Numbered from the stretch's first letter, positions 7,807 through 13,869 are shown. The stretch is DNA of 47,150 nucleotides from a virus (IMGVR_UViG_3300037106_000005:1-47150), one strand, 5' to 3'. Program-made: numbers and translations. The notes: generated by a model not told the origin, from the letters alone.

Positions 7807-7867
7807 ACATTGCTTGACACCACAACAAGAACCATGCCAATATATCCAGATTAAAATAATTTAATGC

Positions 7868-7896
7868 TTGACTTCAATCATTCATTAGGTTATAAT
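7868..7896 (+). promoter_or_regulatory. first rightward promoter
   Basis: TTGACT (7868-7873), a 17-base spacer and consensus TATAAT (7891-7896). Transcription would start near 7903, about 15 bases before the GTG at 7918. The promoter overlaps an apparent upstream ATG at 7864, which is why that start is not used. Confidence 0.82.
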
Positions 7897-7917
7897 GAAC
7901 CATACAACGGAGGAAAT

Positions 7918-8154
7918 GTGGAACACGAAGGATTATATTACGTTCGGATATCTGGTTGTAATTATCATACCGGAGAACCACGAATCCTCACCATCGGTTA
8001 TGGCGATTATGATGCCAACCGTATCTTTGCTGATGGATTGTATGAAGGTACGCAACTGTGGGGATGGTTCCTGATTGAATCGGTTGAGGTTGTATCGTTT
8101 CGGGAATTGATTAACCCAACCAATAAAGGTATGATGGATCATCCTGCTGCGTAA
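7918..8154 (+). CDS. first rightward gene, hypothetical
   Basis: A 78-residue protein starting at GTG, with GGAGG four bases upstream. An earlier in-frame ATG at 7864 lies before the promoter and cannot be in the transcript. The protein is acidic and aromatic ('TIGYGDYDANRIFADGLY', 'QLWGWFLIESVEVVSF'), compact, and lacks cysteine clusters or membrane spans. Its position directly behind the strongest rightward promoter suggests an early, host-directed role; that is inference from place only. Confidence 0.6.
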   Translation: MEHEGLYYVRISGCNYHTGEPRILTIGYGDYDANRIFADGLYEGTQLWGWFLIESVEVVSFRELINPTNKGMMDHPAA

Positions 8155-8196
8155 CAAGTTCCATGCCAATATCAGGAAACAAAAAAAATAAAGTAC

Positions 8197-8225
8197 TTGC
8201 ATATTGATTCCTGATTGATTATGTT
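8197..8225 (+). promoter_or_regulatory. probable promoter
   Basis: TTGCAT (8197-8202), a 17-base spacer and TATGTT (8220-8225). It is weaker than the others and lacks the CG before the -10. It would drive the 8352 gene with a leader of about 120 bases. Confidence 0.5.
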
Positions 8226-8273
8226 GTGTTTGTAATCTGATTCATTCGTTCACTCTCATTAAGGTTGTTGTCA

Positions 8274-8335
8274 ATCATGGAGTCGAATCCATGATCTGAA
8301 TGTGGGAAGGGTTAATACATCCTAACGTATTAATC
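8274..8335 (+). promoter_or_regulatory. structured 5' leader of the 8352 gene
   Basis: Two successive hairpins: ATCATGG (8274-8280) pairs with CCATGAT (8289-8295), and GGTTAATAC (8310-8318) pairs with GTATTAATC (8327-8335) with one wobble. The second ends six bases before the AAGGT ribosome site, so folding could affect access to it. Confidence 0.5.
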
Positions 8336-8351
8336 ACTGAAAGGTACAACC

Positions 8352-8744
8352 ATGAGCGCTATCATCGTAAAGATCATTTCCGTTCACAATATCCTGTCTT
8401 CATTCGATGGGATGGTTGAACCTGCGATAATCGCAAAGAATATGCTCGCAGGAACTCACGGAATCTCGTCAATCGAATACGGGAAATTGAAAGACAAGAC
8501 TGCCGTTGATACATTCCTGTCGGTTCACAAGATTGACCCGAAAAAGGCAATCGTTACGGTTGAACCCCATGCGAAGAACGTCAGCATCGAACGTGCGAAG
8601 GAAGCCGATGCGTTGCCGGAATATCTTGAGGCGAAGAAATATGTTGATATTCTGATCAAAAAGCTCGGTTCAAAGGCCGCTGTTTGTTTCTCAATCGTCA
8701 TGGGCCTGTCCGGTCATTACATTGTACAATTCTTCATTCGCTGA
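8352..8744 (+). CDS. hypothetical protein with C-terminal hydrophobic segment
   Basis: A 130-residue protein with AAGGT six bases before the ATG. The body is mixed alpha/beta and Lys-rich; residues about 106-127 form a hydrophobic stretch ('AAVCFSIVMGLSGHYIVQFF') that could be a membrane anchor. It stands alone between a structured leader and a structured non-coding stretch, so it appears to be a separate transcription unit. No family recognised. Confidence 0.6.
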   Translation: MSAIIVKIISVHNILSSFDGMVEPAIIAKNMLAGTHGISSIEYGKLKDKTAVDTFLSVHKIDPKKAIVTVEPHAKNVSIERAKEADALPEYLEAKKYVDILIKKLGSKAAVCFSIVMGLSGHYIVQFFIR

Positions 8745-8781
8745 TACATCGTTAACTCACGTTTCACATTAACCCTTCCCC

Positions 8782-8950
8782 ATTCGCTGATATTGGCGAA
8801 TCCTAAAGGTTCCCAATATCGCTATCAACACCAGTTCTTTTACATAAGTTGTATCACACCTACCCGACCAAAGGTGGCGTCTTCAAACCCATAGAGGGAG
8901 TGATAGGAATGATCGTCCTATCTTGGCGCAGGACTTCATGGACTAGTCCT
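8782..8950 (+). ncRNA. structured non-coding stretch (attenuator or small RNA candidate)
   Basis: Two mutually exclusive hairpins overlap: ATTCGC (8782-8787)/GCGAAT (8796-8801), and GATATTGG (8789-8796)/CCAATATC (8813-8820). Two more follow: GATAGGA (8902-8908)/TCCTATC (8916-8922), and AGGACT (8930-8935)/AGTCCT (8945-8950). There is no credible gene in 8745-9028. No hairpin is followed by a T-run, so none is a clear intrinsic terminator. The next promoter begins at 8971. Confidence 0.45.
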
Positions 8951-8970
8951 TGGTACTCTATATTTGCTAG

Positions 8971-8999
8971 TTGACATTCATTCGGCAGTATCGTATATT
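8971..8999 (+). promoter_or_regulatory. rightward promoter
   Basis: TTGACA (8971-8976), a 17-base spacer and TATATT (8994-8999) preceded by CG. Transcription would start near 9006, with about 23 bases of leader to the ATG at 9029. Confidence 0.83.
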
Positions 9000-9028
9000 A
9001 CACCATTCCAATAATTCATGAGGATAAA

Positions 9029-9256
9029 ATGCTACAGTCTAAACTTAAACAATGCGGACACTGTCACAGAATGATAATGTCTCACCCTTCCAGTCACACA
9101 GGGAAACAGATGTATCTTCACAAGTGTCCTCATGGTAGGTATTGTGACCGTGGAAATAAATTCAAGTGTATCAATAATCATGCTGGATGTAAACAGTGTG
9201 CAGACGAGAGACAAAAAGAATTTCTTGAATTTTATAAGGGTAAAACTACTATTTAA
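9029..9256 (+). CDS. zinc-finger-like microprotein
   Basis: A 75-residue protein with GAGGATAAA just before the ATG. Cysteines and histidines are grouped as 'CGHCH' near residue 9, 'CPHGRYC' in the middle and 'CKQC' near residue 54, enough ligands for two zinc sites. The ends are basic. Small zinc proteins in early phage regions often bind nucleic acid or host proteins; no specific family is recognised. Confidence 0.6.
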   Translation: MLQSKLKQCGHCHRMIMSHPSSHTGKQMYLHKCPHGRYCDRGNKFKCINNHAGCKQCADERQKEFLEFYKGKTTI

Positions 9257-9288
9257 TCCACCACATACCATCTATCACAGGAGCGCAT

Positions 9289-9426
9289 ATGAGACACAAT
9301 CACGATTATGAATTACTGCGAAGGTTCGTAGATTCTTTTGGAATCGAACCTTACGCTAACCTATGTTGGCAGATTGAGTTAATGTTTGCTGTTGATTGTT
9401 ACCTTGATGAAATCTGGTGGAAGTAA
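9289..9426 (+). CDS. small hypothetical protein
   Basis: A 45-residue frame from ATG 9289 to TAA 9426, preceded by AGGAGCGCA (9279-9287), an extended ribosome site shared with several neighbours. It is aromatic and acidic, with 'YANLCWQIELMF' and a final 'IWWK'. The next gene begins two bases after its stop. Confidence 0.5.
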   Translation: MRHNHDYELLRRFVDSFGIEPYANLCWQIELMFAVDCYLDEIWWK

Positions 9427-9427
9427 T

Positions 9428-9682
9428 ATGCCTAAAGACCTTGGTATCGAACAGCTACCCTTCTCTGAGTCTGACAAGAGAGGAAGGGTAGTCCGCGAGA
9501 ATGTAGCTATCTGTATGAGAAAGCCCTATTGGGAATCTCTATCGGAAGCAACACAAGAGTTCTGTATAGATATGCTCTGCAAAGAGCCTTCTGAGATAAC
9601 CCTCAAGCAATTCAATCGCTTGCATAATTTAGCTAATCCTGACCATTGGGCAGGAAGTGAACTAGAAAGGAGCGCAAGATGA
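9428..9682 (+). CDS. hypothetical protein
   Basis: An 84-residue helical, charged protein starting at ATG 9428, one base past the preceding stop, with GGTGGAAG just upstream. An ATG at 9386 lies in the same frame, but inside the preceding gene and without a ribosome site. 'PYWESLSEATQEFCIDML' suggests an amphipathic helix. The end overlaps the next gene by four bases. Function unknown. Confidence 0.55.
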   Translation: MPKDLGIEQLPFSESDKRGRVVRENVAICMRKPYWESLSEATQEFCIDMLCKEPSEITLKQFNRLHNLANPDHWAGSELERSAR

Positions 9683-9945
9683 GTAGTGTACAGATTCAAC
9701 ACCTATACTATCTCGGTGAACTTACCGTATCTAATCACTGTGATGGCTGTGGCAAAGAAGAGAAGAACTCTGATGATCTGCTTTACAGTATTGTCCATTG
9801 GAAAAAGCGATATGAATCTACAGGAAAGCTTCGCAAGTATCTTCGTATTGAAGGATCGTTGTCGTCTATAAAGAATCATCCAGTTAAGTACGTCTATGCC
9901 GAACAAGACCTTTGTGATAACTGCGTAAAGGAGATTGAATCATGA
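9679..9945 (+). CDS. zinc-ribbon protein
   Basis: An 88-residue protein with AGGAGCGCA (9668-9676) just before its ATG. 'CDGCG' near residue 21 and 'CDNC' near residue 79 form a four-cysteine zinc site bringing the two ends together around a basic, aromatic middle. It is coupled at both ends by four-base overlaps (ATGA) with neighbours. The family is not recognised; small phage zinc ribbons often regulate transcription or bind nucleic acid. Confidence 0.6.
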   Translation: MSSVQIQHLYYLGELTVSNHCDGCGKEEKNSDDLLYSIVHWKKRYESTGKLRKYLRIEGSLSSIKNHPVKYVYAEQDLCDNCVKEIES

Positions 9946-10145
9946 AACCAAAGTATAGTCGCAAGGACTACGAGTTAGCCGCCGAGATCATTAGTGACAC
10001 AATAGCATCTCCTCCTAACTCTTTATTCAAACCAGACTTCAATACAGCCAGGAATATAGCGATGAGATTCAGGCATCGCTTTGAAGAAGATAATAAGAAG
10101 TTTGACGTACAGAAGTTCTACAAGGCTTGCGGATTAGGTGAATGA
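9942..10145 (+). CDS. hypothetical protein
   Basis: A 67-residue, helical, basic protein ('TARNIAMRFRHRFEED') whose ATG overlaps the previous stop (ATGA). It is the last gene before the promoter at 10153, so it closes this short operon. No cysteine pairs, no membrane segment, no recognised family. Confidence 0.5.
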   Translation: MKPKYSRKDYELAAEIISDTIASPPNSLFKPDFNTARNIAMRFRHRFEEDNKKFDVQKFYKACGLGE

Positions 10146-10152
10146 TTTTAAG

Positions 10153-10181
10153 TTGACTTTCAATTTCTAATTCCGTATATT
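10153..10181 (+). promoter_or_regulatory. rightward promoter
   Basis: TTGACT (10153-10158), a 17-base spacer and TATATT (10176-10181) preceded by CG. It begins seven bases after the preceding gene's stop and leaves about 26 bases of leader before the ATG at 10214. Confidence 0.83.
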
Positions 10182-10213
10182 GAACTGTTACATTCACCCC
10201 CAAGAGCGCAATA

Positions 10214-10315
10214 ATGAAACCACCTATTCGTAAAATCCTCTTATTTGCAAGGTCTTCCTATTGGGAGACTTATCTAGTCCTAACTCACAGTATCACGTTC
10301 ATCTACATCAATTAG
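10214..10315 (+). CDS. 33-residue peptide
   Basis: A short frame from ATG 10214 to TAG 10315, directly behind the promoter at 10153, with AAGAGCGCA (10202-10210) as its ribosome site. It starts basic ('KPPIRK') and then is hydrophobic and aromatic, perhaps a short membrane peptide. It could also be a leader for the gene at 10335. Confidence 0.4.
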   Translation: MKPPIRKILLFARSSYWETYLVLTHSITFIYIN

Positions 10316-10334
10316 ACGTAAGGAGCGCAGTCTA

Positions 10335-10574
10335 ATGGCAGATCAACCAGACTATGATAAAGTTCTCAAAGATCTTGAGAACGCTATTGAAGTCATGCGA
10401 AATAACAGGGATACTCCAGTTAGGGCTATCCCTATTATCATTTCTACTATTAAGTTGGTAGACTTAATAGGCAACATGGATCTTAGTGACTACGAGAGAA
10501 CATTCGTTGCTGCTGCTATATTCTGCTCATTGGCAGAGCATGCTCAGCAACAGGCCAAGGTAAAGGAGAACTAG
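10335..10574 (+). CDS. hypothetical helical protein
   Basis: A 79-residue helical protein with AGGAGCGCA (10321-10329) upstream. The middle ('AIPIIISTIKLVDLIG') is hydrophobic but broken by charges, more like a dimer interface than a membrane span. It is followed two bases later by the zinc-ribbon gene at 10577, so they form an operon. Function unknown. Confidence 0.55.
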   Translation: MADQPDYDKVLKDLENAIEVMRNNRDTPVRAIPIIISTIKLVDLIGNMDLSDYERTFVAAAIFCSLAEHAQQQAKVKEN

Positions 10575-10576
10575 CC

Positions 10577-10789
10577 ATGACTAAACTCGATCAACTCTGC
10601 GAGGTCGAAGGTATGGATCGTATGGAGATTCTCGAAGCCGGTACATTCGATGGAGTCTGCATGGGAATCTGTACCAACAAAGACTGTGAATACACCACTG
10701 AAGTAGAACCTGATCAGGACAAGGGATGGTGTGAAGAGTGCCAGACTAATACCGTGAAGTCTGCACTAATGCTTGCAGGTATGATCTAA
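10577..10789 (+). CDS. conserved phage zinc-ribbon microprotein
   Basis: A 70-residue protein with AAGGAGAA before its ATG. The core 'GICTNKDCEYTTEVEPDQ' followed by 'GWCEECQTNTVKSALMLAG' has four cysteines in two pairs and a strongly constrained spacing. I recall very similar small proteins in many phage genomes, where they are annotated only as hypothetical. The zinc site is seen; the function is not known. Confidence 0.7.
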   Translation: MTKLDQLCEVEGMDRMEILEAGTFDGVCMGICTNKDCEYTTEVEPDQDKGWCEECQTNTVKSALMLAGMI

Positions 10790-10794
10790 CCCCA

Positions 10795-10874
10795 AGAGCG
10801 TATCCTCACTATGGTGGCTCCTTCCAGTGGGATGAAGGATAAAATACTCAAGCGCTCTGAGTAGCCACTATAGT
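10795..10874 (+). promoter_or_regulatory. leader with crossing inverted repeats and a short peptide frame
   Basis: AGAGCG (10795-10800) pairs with CGCTCT (10853-10858), and TATCCT (10801-10806) with AGGATA (10836-10841). ACTATGGTGGCT (10808-10819) pairs with AGCCACTATAGT (10863-10874) with one wobble. The last pairing crosses the first, so it would be a pseudoknot or an alternative fold. A 17-codon frame (10811-10864, ATG to TAG) runs through the element. The AGGAG site of the next gene follows at about 10880. This resembles a translation-controlled attenuator. Confidence 0.45.
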
Positions 10875-10890
10875 TTATCAGGAGAATAGA

Positions 10891-11061
10891 ATGAAGACCT
10901 CAACTTTAATCAAGTGGCTTGCCGATACCAGAGAAGAGTACAAACAGAAGCAGAGACAGTTTGAAGCCACTAATCAATGGTGGTTCTGGTATGATGGCAA
11001 GATAGACCTTTGCAACTCACTCATTACACTACTCAAATCAGATGAAAACTCGCATAGCTGA
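10891..11061 (+). CDS. small hypothetical protein behind structured leader
   Basis: A 56-residue frame from ATG 10891 to TGA 11061 with AGGAG six bases upstream. It is basic and aromatic ('REEYKQKQRQFEATNQWWFW'). Its end overlaps the next gene by 20 bases. Because it directly follows the structured element at 10795-10874, its level may be controlled by folding of that leader. Confidence 0.5.
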   Translation: MKTSTLIKWLADTREEYKQKQRQFEATNQWWFWYDGKIDLCNSLITLLKSDENSHS

Positions 11062-11248
11062 TCCATACCCTGCAGCGCTTTTATCTATGGCTATGATGGG
11101 AGTGATGCTTGGAGGAAAGTCACATCGTATAGATGATGAACTTTCAGGTATTGATTTAATTGCAGAGTATAATCTGATTCAGCAAAAGAAAAGTCGTCTT
11201 CCTGCTAGACTACGGGATCGCATCAAGCGTATCGTGGAGAAACAATGA
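11042..11248 (+). CDS. hypothetical protein
   Basis: A 68-residue protein whose start lies inside the end of the previous gene. It has a methionine- and alanine-rich N-terminal helix ('AALLSMAMMGVMLGG') and a basic C-terminal helix ('RLPARLRDRIKRIVEKQ'). The ribosome site is weak, so translation probably depends on the upstream gene. It is coupled to the next gene by an ATGA overlap. Function unknown. Confidence 0.5.
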   Translation: MKTRIADPYPAALLSMAMMGVMLGGKSHRIDDELSGIDLIAEYNLIQQKKSRLPARLRDRIKRIVEKQ

Positions 11249-11421
11249 ACCCTGAATCCATAACTACCGTCCTGTTCTTCGCCCTGACTACTTACGTAGC
11301 TTGGCGAGCAGGAAATAAATGGTCAGAGACTAAGCCGTTGGGTAAAGCCGTCTGGCTATTTGTATTCGCTTGGTATCTGTACATAGTCTACTTCTTCGCA
11401 GATCATATATCAAAGAGGTGA
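11245..11421 (+). CDS. small membrane protein
   Basis: A 58-residue frame (ATG 11245, TGA 11421) with two likely membrane helices, about residues 5-20 and 36-52 ('VWLFVFAWYLYIVYFFA'), separated by a basic turn. It overlaps the previous stop by four bases. An early small membrane protein may alter the host envelope or superinfection, but nothing here fixes a role. Confidence 0.55.
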   Translation: MNPESITTVLFFALTTYVAWRAGNKWSETKPLGKAVWLFVFAWYLYIVYFFADHISKR

Positions 11422-11424
11422 CAA

Positions 11425-11733
11425 GTGCCTATTGTATGCAAGGTAAGAGTTCACGAATCAGGTGAAGAGTTCTTTGCTCGTGAAGGTACATACGAGAAGA
11501 ACCGGAATGGAAGACTCGTCCCAGGCTATATTATCATCACTCCCATAGGAGATCGCTGGATTCCTTGTGGCGAGTGCAATGCCGTTAGTATCAACGGCTA
11601 TCCCATATCAAAGGAGGTAGATCATGGCAAAGCAACAGGAACCACTCACGGTAGCAGAACGCCTAGCTCGAATTACTTCAGGAAAGGAGAACGTAAATCT
11701 TCTCCTGCTGGAGCTAAAGGCGGAAATGGCTAA
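11425..11733 (+). CDS. hypothetical protein with overprinted C-terminus
   Basis: A 102-residue protein starting with GTG, with AGAGG about seven bases upstream. Residues 1-68 look like a compact beta domain ('FFAREGTYEKNRNGRLV', 'GDRWIPCGECNAVSINGYP'). The last 36 residues are low-complexity and basic and coincide with the gene at 11624 in another frame, so the tail's composition is probably forced by that gene. Function unknown. Confidence 0.5.
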   Translation: MPIVCKVRVHESGEEFFAREGTYEKNRNGRLVPGYIIITPIGDRWIPCGECNAVSINGYPISKEVDHGKATGTTHGSRTPSSNYFRKGERKSSPAGAKGGNG

Positions 11734-11779
11734 TCTGAAGGTCGAGATAACCGAACTTCAGAAAATGATTCAACACTAA
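11624..11779 (+). CDS. small coiled-coil protein overlapping the previous gene
   Basis: A 51-residue frame from ATG 11624 to TAA 11779 with a near-perfect AAGGAGG upstream. It is one long amphipathic helix with heptad-like leucines ('[18 protein letters not shown]'). It shares 110 bases with the preceding gene in a different frame. The ribosome site and regular helix make this the more convincing of the two frames in the overlap. Confidence 0.6.
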   Translation: MAKQQEPLTVAERLARITSGKENVNLLLLELKAEMANLKVEITELQKMIQH

Positions 11780-11795
11780 CCTAAAGGAGAGCGGA

Positions 11796-12281
11796 TTGAA
11801 GATTATTAATCTAACCCAGGGATACCTTACTAAGGTTGACGATGAAGATTATGAAAGATTTTCCATCTTCAACTGGTGTGTAGGTAAACAGCCTAATGGG
11901 AAGGTATATGCCAGAAGAGGACTTTGGGAGTATCCATCCTTTAGACATCTATACCTTCATCGAGAAATTCTTGGGTTAGAAGATCCTAAAATTAAAGTAG
12001 ATCATGTTGATGGAGACACTCTTAATAACCAGAAATATAATCTACGACAATGTACTCATCAGCAAAACTGTAGAAGTGTAGATAAAAGGTCTAACAATAA
12101 ATCTGGTTATAAGGGAGTGCATTGGCATCGGAGAAAATGGCTAGCAGGTATTAGGGTAGACGGTAAGACAGTCTACGTAGGAACATTCGATAATGTAGAA
12201 GATGCTGCTAGAGCTTATGATGAAGCAGCGATAATACACTTTGGTCAATTCGCTAAGTTAAATTTTCCCGGAAGGAGCTAG
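11796..12281 (+). CDS. HNH-AP2 homing endonuclease
   Basis: A 161-residue protein starting with TTG behind AAGGAGAG. The HNH nuclease lies at about residues 50-90: '[12 protein letters not shown]' supplies the first His (H70) and 'NLRQCT' the Asn region. An AP2-type DNA-binding domain follows (104-157: '[17 protein letters not shown]', '[20 protein letters not shown]'). This pair of domains is typical of free-standing phage homing endonucleases, which cut a cognate site and spread by repair. Its last codons contain the GGAAGGAG site of the next gene, so it is inserted without breaking the operon. A paralogue is at 19244. Confidence 0.9.
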   Translation: MKIINLTQGYLTKVDDEDYERFSIFNWCVGKQPNGKVYARRGLWEYPSFRHLYLHREILGLEDPKIKVDHVDGDTLNNQKYNLRQCTHQQNCRSVDKRSNNKSGYKGVHWHRRKWLAGIRVDGKTVYVGTFDNVEDAARAYDEAAIIHFGQFAKLNFPGRS

Positions 12282-12851
12282 ATGATGGTAGAAACCTATC
12301 TTATCGACGAAGTTCAGGAGCTTGTCACTGAACCTGAAGAACTTGACAAGTGGAAAGAGATGATCTCGAAGATGGGATTGTCTGGTCAGGAAGAACTGAT
12401 TGGGAAAGAGAAGAAGTCTCCTATTCCCTTCCCGCTGATGAACGTACAGATGACAGAAGTGTATCATACTCTCTGTCCACATATGGACAAGGTGGAGGAA
12501 TACAACAAGACTACAATTCCTCTCAGGGTCTTGTCTATGATAAGTCTTGCGAGAGCAGAGGGATACTTTGAGCAGTTGGAAGTCTGGTCTGATACAAAGG
12601 CTCCCGATCCAATTATAGTCGGAAAAAGGAAAGATCCGAAGGAGACGTGGAGAACATATCACTACATTATTGCAAGGTGGGGCGATGAACTCCGCAGTTT
12701 CCCCGAGTTGCTTCAGATTGCCAAGAAACGATACCTGGAGCAGATGCGAGCTGAGGGTACGAGGAAGTACACTGAACTCAAAGCCAAACTCGATAACCTC
12801 GATAACTTAGTCGAGGATCACTTCGAGAATGGTACTGGTCTCTACCTGTAA
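12282..12851 (+). CDS. hypothetical protein
   Basis: A 189-residue, helical, charged protein. Its ATG follows the homing endonuclease stop directly and uses the AAGGAG inside that gene. 'RTYHYIIARWGDELRSFP' and a C-terminal coiled coil ('KYTELKAKLDNLDNLVED') are the clearest features. No family recognised. It ends just before the promoter at 12882, so it closes an operon. Confidence 0.55.
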   Translation: MMVETYLIDEVQELVTEPEELDKWKEMISKMGLSGQEELIGKEKKSPIPFPLMNVQMTEVYHTLCPHMDKVEEYNKTTIPLRVLSMISLARAEGYFEQLEVWSDTKAPDPIIVGKRKDPKETWRTYHYIIARWGDELRSFPELLQIAKKRYLEQMRAEGTRKYTELKAKLDNLDNLVEDHFENGTGLYL

Positions 12852-12881
12852 TAATTACAAAAAATAAAAATCGGTTAGCCC

Positions 12882-12910
12882 TTGACTTTTCCAGTCCGGT
12901 ATCGTATATT
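12882..12910 (+). promoter_or_regulatory. rightward promoter
   Basis: TTGACT (12882-12887), a 17-base spacer and TATATT (12905-12910) preceded by CG. The start would be near 12917, leaving a leader of about 97 bases before ATG 13014. Confidence 0.84.
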
Positions 12911-13013
12911 GGAATTGCAACGGTTAGCCGTTCCCATTCGGGCGAACGAATCAGCAGAGAAGGCCGGAATCACTGAATCTGATACTAGTAGCCCACCTCC
13001 TTCAGAGGATAAA

Positions 13014-13211
13014 ATGAAACAAGATGGAATCCACACCTGCAAGGAAATGCCTCTAACAGTTAGAATCAGAACATCAGTTATCCAGTTCTACGCTATAGAT
13101 ATTCACGGTTCTGAGAATCTTCACAGAATCTTCTACTGTCCCTATTGTGGTATCAAACTACAGGAGTCCCCTCTGCCTACAAGTGAGGGAAATAATAAGA
13201 TGGAAGGATAA
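13014..13211 (+). CDS. small zinc-binding protein
   Basis: A 65-residue protein starting at ATG 13014 behind GAGGATAAA, the same site form as the 9029 gene. A longer frame upstream overlaps the promoter and is excluded. It has 'TCKE' near the N-terminus and 'YCPYCGIKL' around residue 45, a common zinc-ribbon half. It precedes the gene at 13216 by four bases, so they are cotranscribed. Function unknown. Confidence 0.55.
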   Translation: MKQDGIHTCKEMPLTVRIRTSVIQFYAIDIHGSENLHRIFYCPYCGIKLQESPLPTSEGNNKMEG

Positions 13212-13215
13212 GATC

Positions 13216-13638
13216 ATGGCTATCTCTGCTGTGAAAGCGTTTCGCCTTTTGGACACTGGCCTGCCGGAAGCCAATGCCCTCGTTGCTGCACAGATCAAGG
13301 CTGGCACAGTCACAAAAGTGTTTCGTGGCGACTTGGATGCGATGAAGAAAGTCTCGGCTAAGTATATGAAATGGCTGACCGAGAACAACCTCATCAGCAC
13401 CGATGCAAAGCTGGCAGCTCCGAAGGGAGTTCGTGGAGGTGGGACTGGTTCTGACTATGGCAAGAAGATCGAAGCCATCGTCGGAGCTGACTTCGTGAAC
13501 TGGAAGGCACTCCACAAGAAGATCAACGCTACGCTTGTGGAGAAGAAATCCACCCTGCGGGTCTTCTCGTACTGCAAGGACGAAGCCTTTACGAAGGCTC
13601 CTCCGACTGGTGCTCCTGTAGTTCCTGCAACGAAGTAA
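13216..13638 (+). CDS. hypothetical protein of divergent codon use
   Basis: A 140-residue protein starting at ATG 13216 behind GGAAGGATAA. It is Ala- and Lys-rich and helical, with 'KVSAKYMKWLTENNLIS' and a Gly-rich turn, and ends in a proline-valine tail. GC-ending codons are more frequent here than in neighbours, suggesting later arrival or high expression. It is followed by a strong hairpin and a structured RNA stretch. Basic helical content would fit DNA binding; no family is recognised. Confidence 0.6.
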   Translation: MAISAVKAFRLLDTGLPEANALVAAQIKAGTVTKVFRGDLDAMKKVSAKYMKWLTENNLISTDAKLAAPKGVRGGGTGSDYGKKIEAIVGADFVNWKALHKKINATLVEKKSTLRVFSYCKDEAFTKAPPTGAPVVPATK

Positions 13639-13644
13639 CACTCT

Positions 13645-13674
13645 GGTCTGGGGAGGAGTGATCTTCCCCAGATC
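13645..13674 (+). terminator. strong hairpin after the 13216 gene
   Basis: GGTCTGGGGA (13645-13654) pairs with TCCCCAGATC (13665-13674), ten base pairs with one wobble and a ten-base loop. It begins seven bases after the stop codon. There is no T-run, so termination may be incomplete or need a host factor, or the hairpin may protect the message end. Confidence 0.55.
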
Positions 13675-13677
13675 GCT

Positions 13678-13829
13678 AGGCTCGGTGAAGGCTCTTCTAA
13701 TAAGTGTGGTATTCTGCTAGCCACAGACCCACACGAAAGGAAGACACTGAATGTACTCTCGTGATTCACTAAGTCGTTCAGTGACAAAGGTGGTGGTATC
13801 TCATAGGAGATCATCCACCTTCCGAGCCT
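13678..13829 (+). ncRNA. multibranch structured RNA candidate
   Basis: AGGCTCGG (13678-13685) pairs with CCGAGCCT (13822-13829), closing a 152-base unit. Inside are four smaller hairpins: GAAG/CTTC (13687-13697); TGTGG/CCACA (13705-13725); CACTGAA/TTCAGTG (13745-13783); and AAGGTGG/CCACCTT (13787-13821), with inner ATCTC/GAGAT (13798-13811). No gene is possible here. It lies between two transcription units and ends 12 bases before the next promoter. This is a candidate small RNA or a leader acting on read-through; the fold is from hand pairing only. Confidence 0.5.
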
Positions 13830-13840
13830 CCGGTTTCTAG

Positions 13841-13869
13841 TTGACTTTGGGTTTCTAAATGCGTATATT
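13841..13869 (+). promoter_or_regulatory. promoter for the DNA-metabolism operon
   Basis: TTGACT (13841-13846), a 17-base spacer and TATATT (13864-13869) preceded by CG. The ATG at 13872 lies before the expected start site, so the operon's first usable start is 13908. Confidence 0.84.

Larger units (their letters stand above)
7253..7863. other. AT-rich divergent intergenic region
   Basis: About 610 bases with no convincing gene. The open frames in it have no ribosome sites and are low-complexity. It separates the leftward and rightward operons. It contains an alternating purine-pyrimidine hairpin (7333-7356), a 12-base direct repeat (7399-7430), and a degenerate 56-bp tandem repeat with CCA-N4-TGG palindromes (7583-7806). 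A TTGACA at about 7815 has no well-spaced -10. These properties fit a replication origin and/or an operator region; the sequence alone does not choose. Confidence 0.7.

Noticed and set aside
7253-7863. CRISPR array, because of regular repeat spacing.
   Set aside because: The 56-base units are continuous degenerate repeats without identical short repeats separated by unique spacers, and no cas genes are present.
12882-13013. Longer start of the 13014 gene at 12882.
   Set aside because: The extension overlaps the -35 and -10 boxes and the leader, so it would not be transcribed. ATG 13014 has a good ribosome site.
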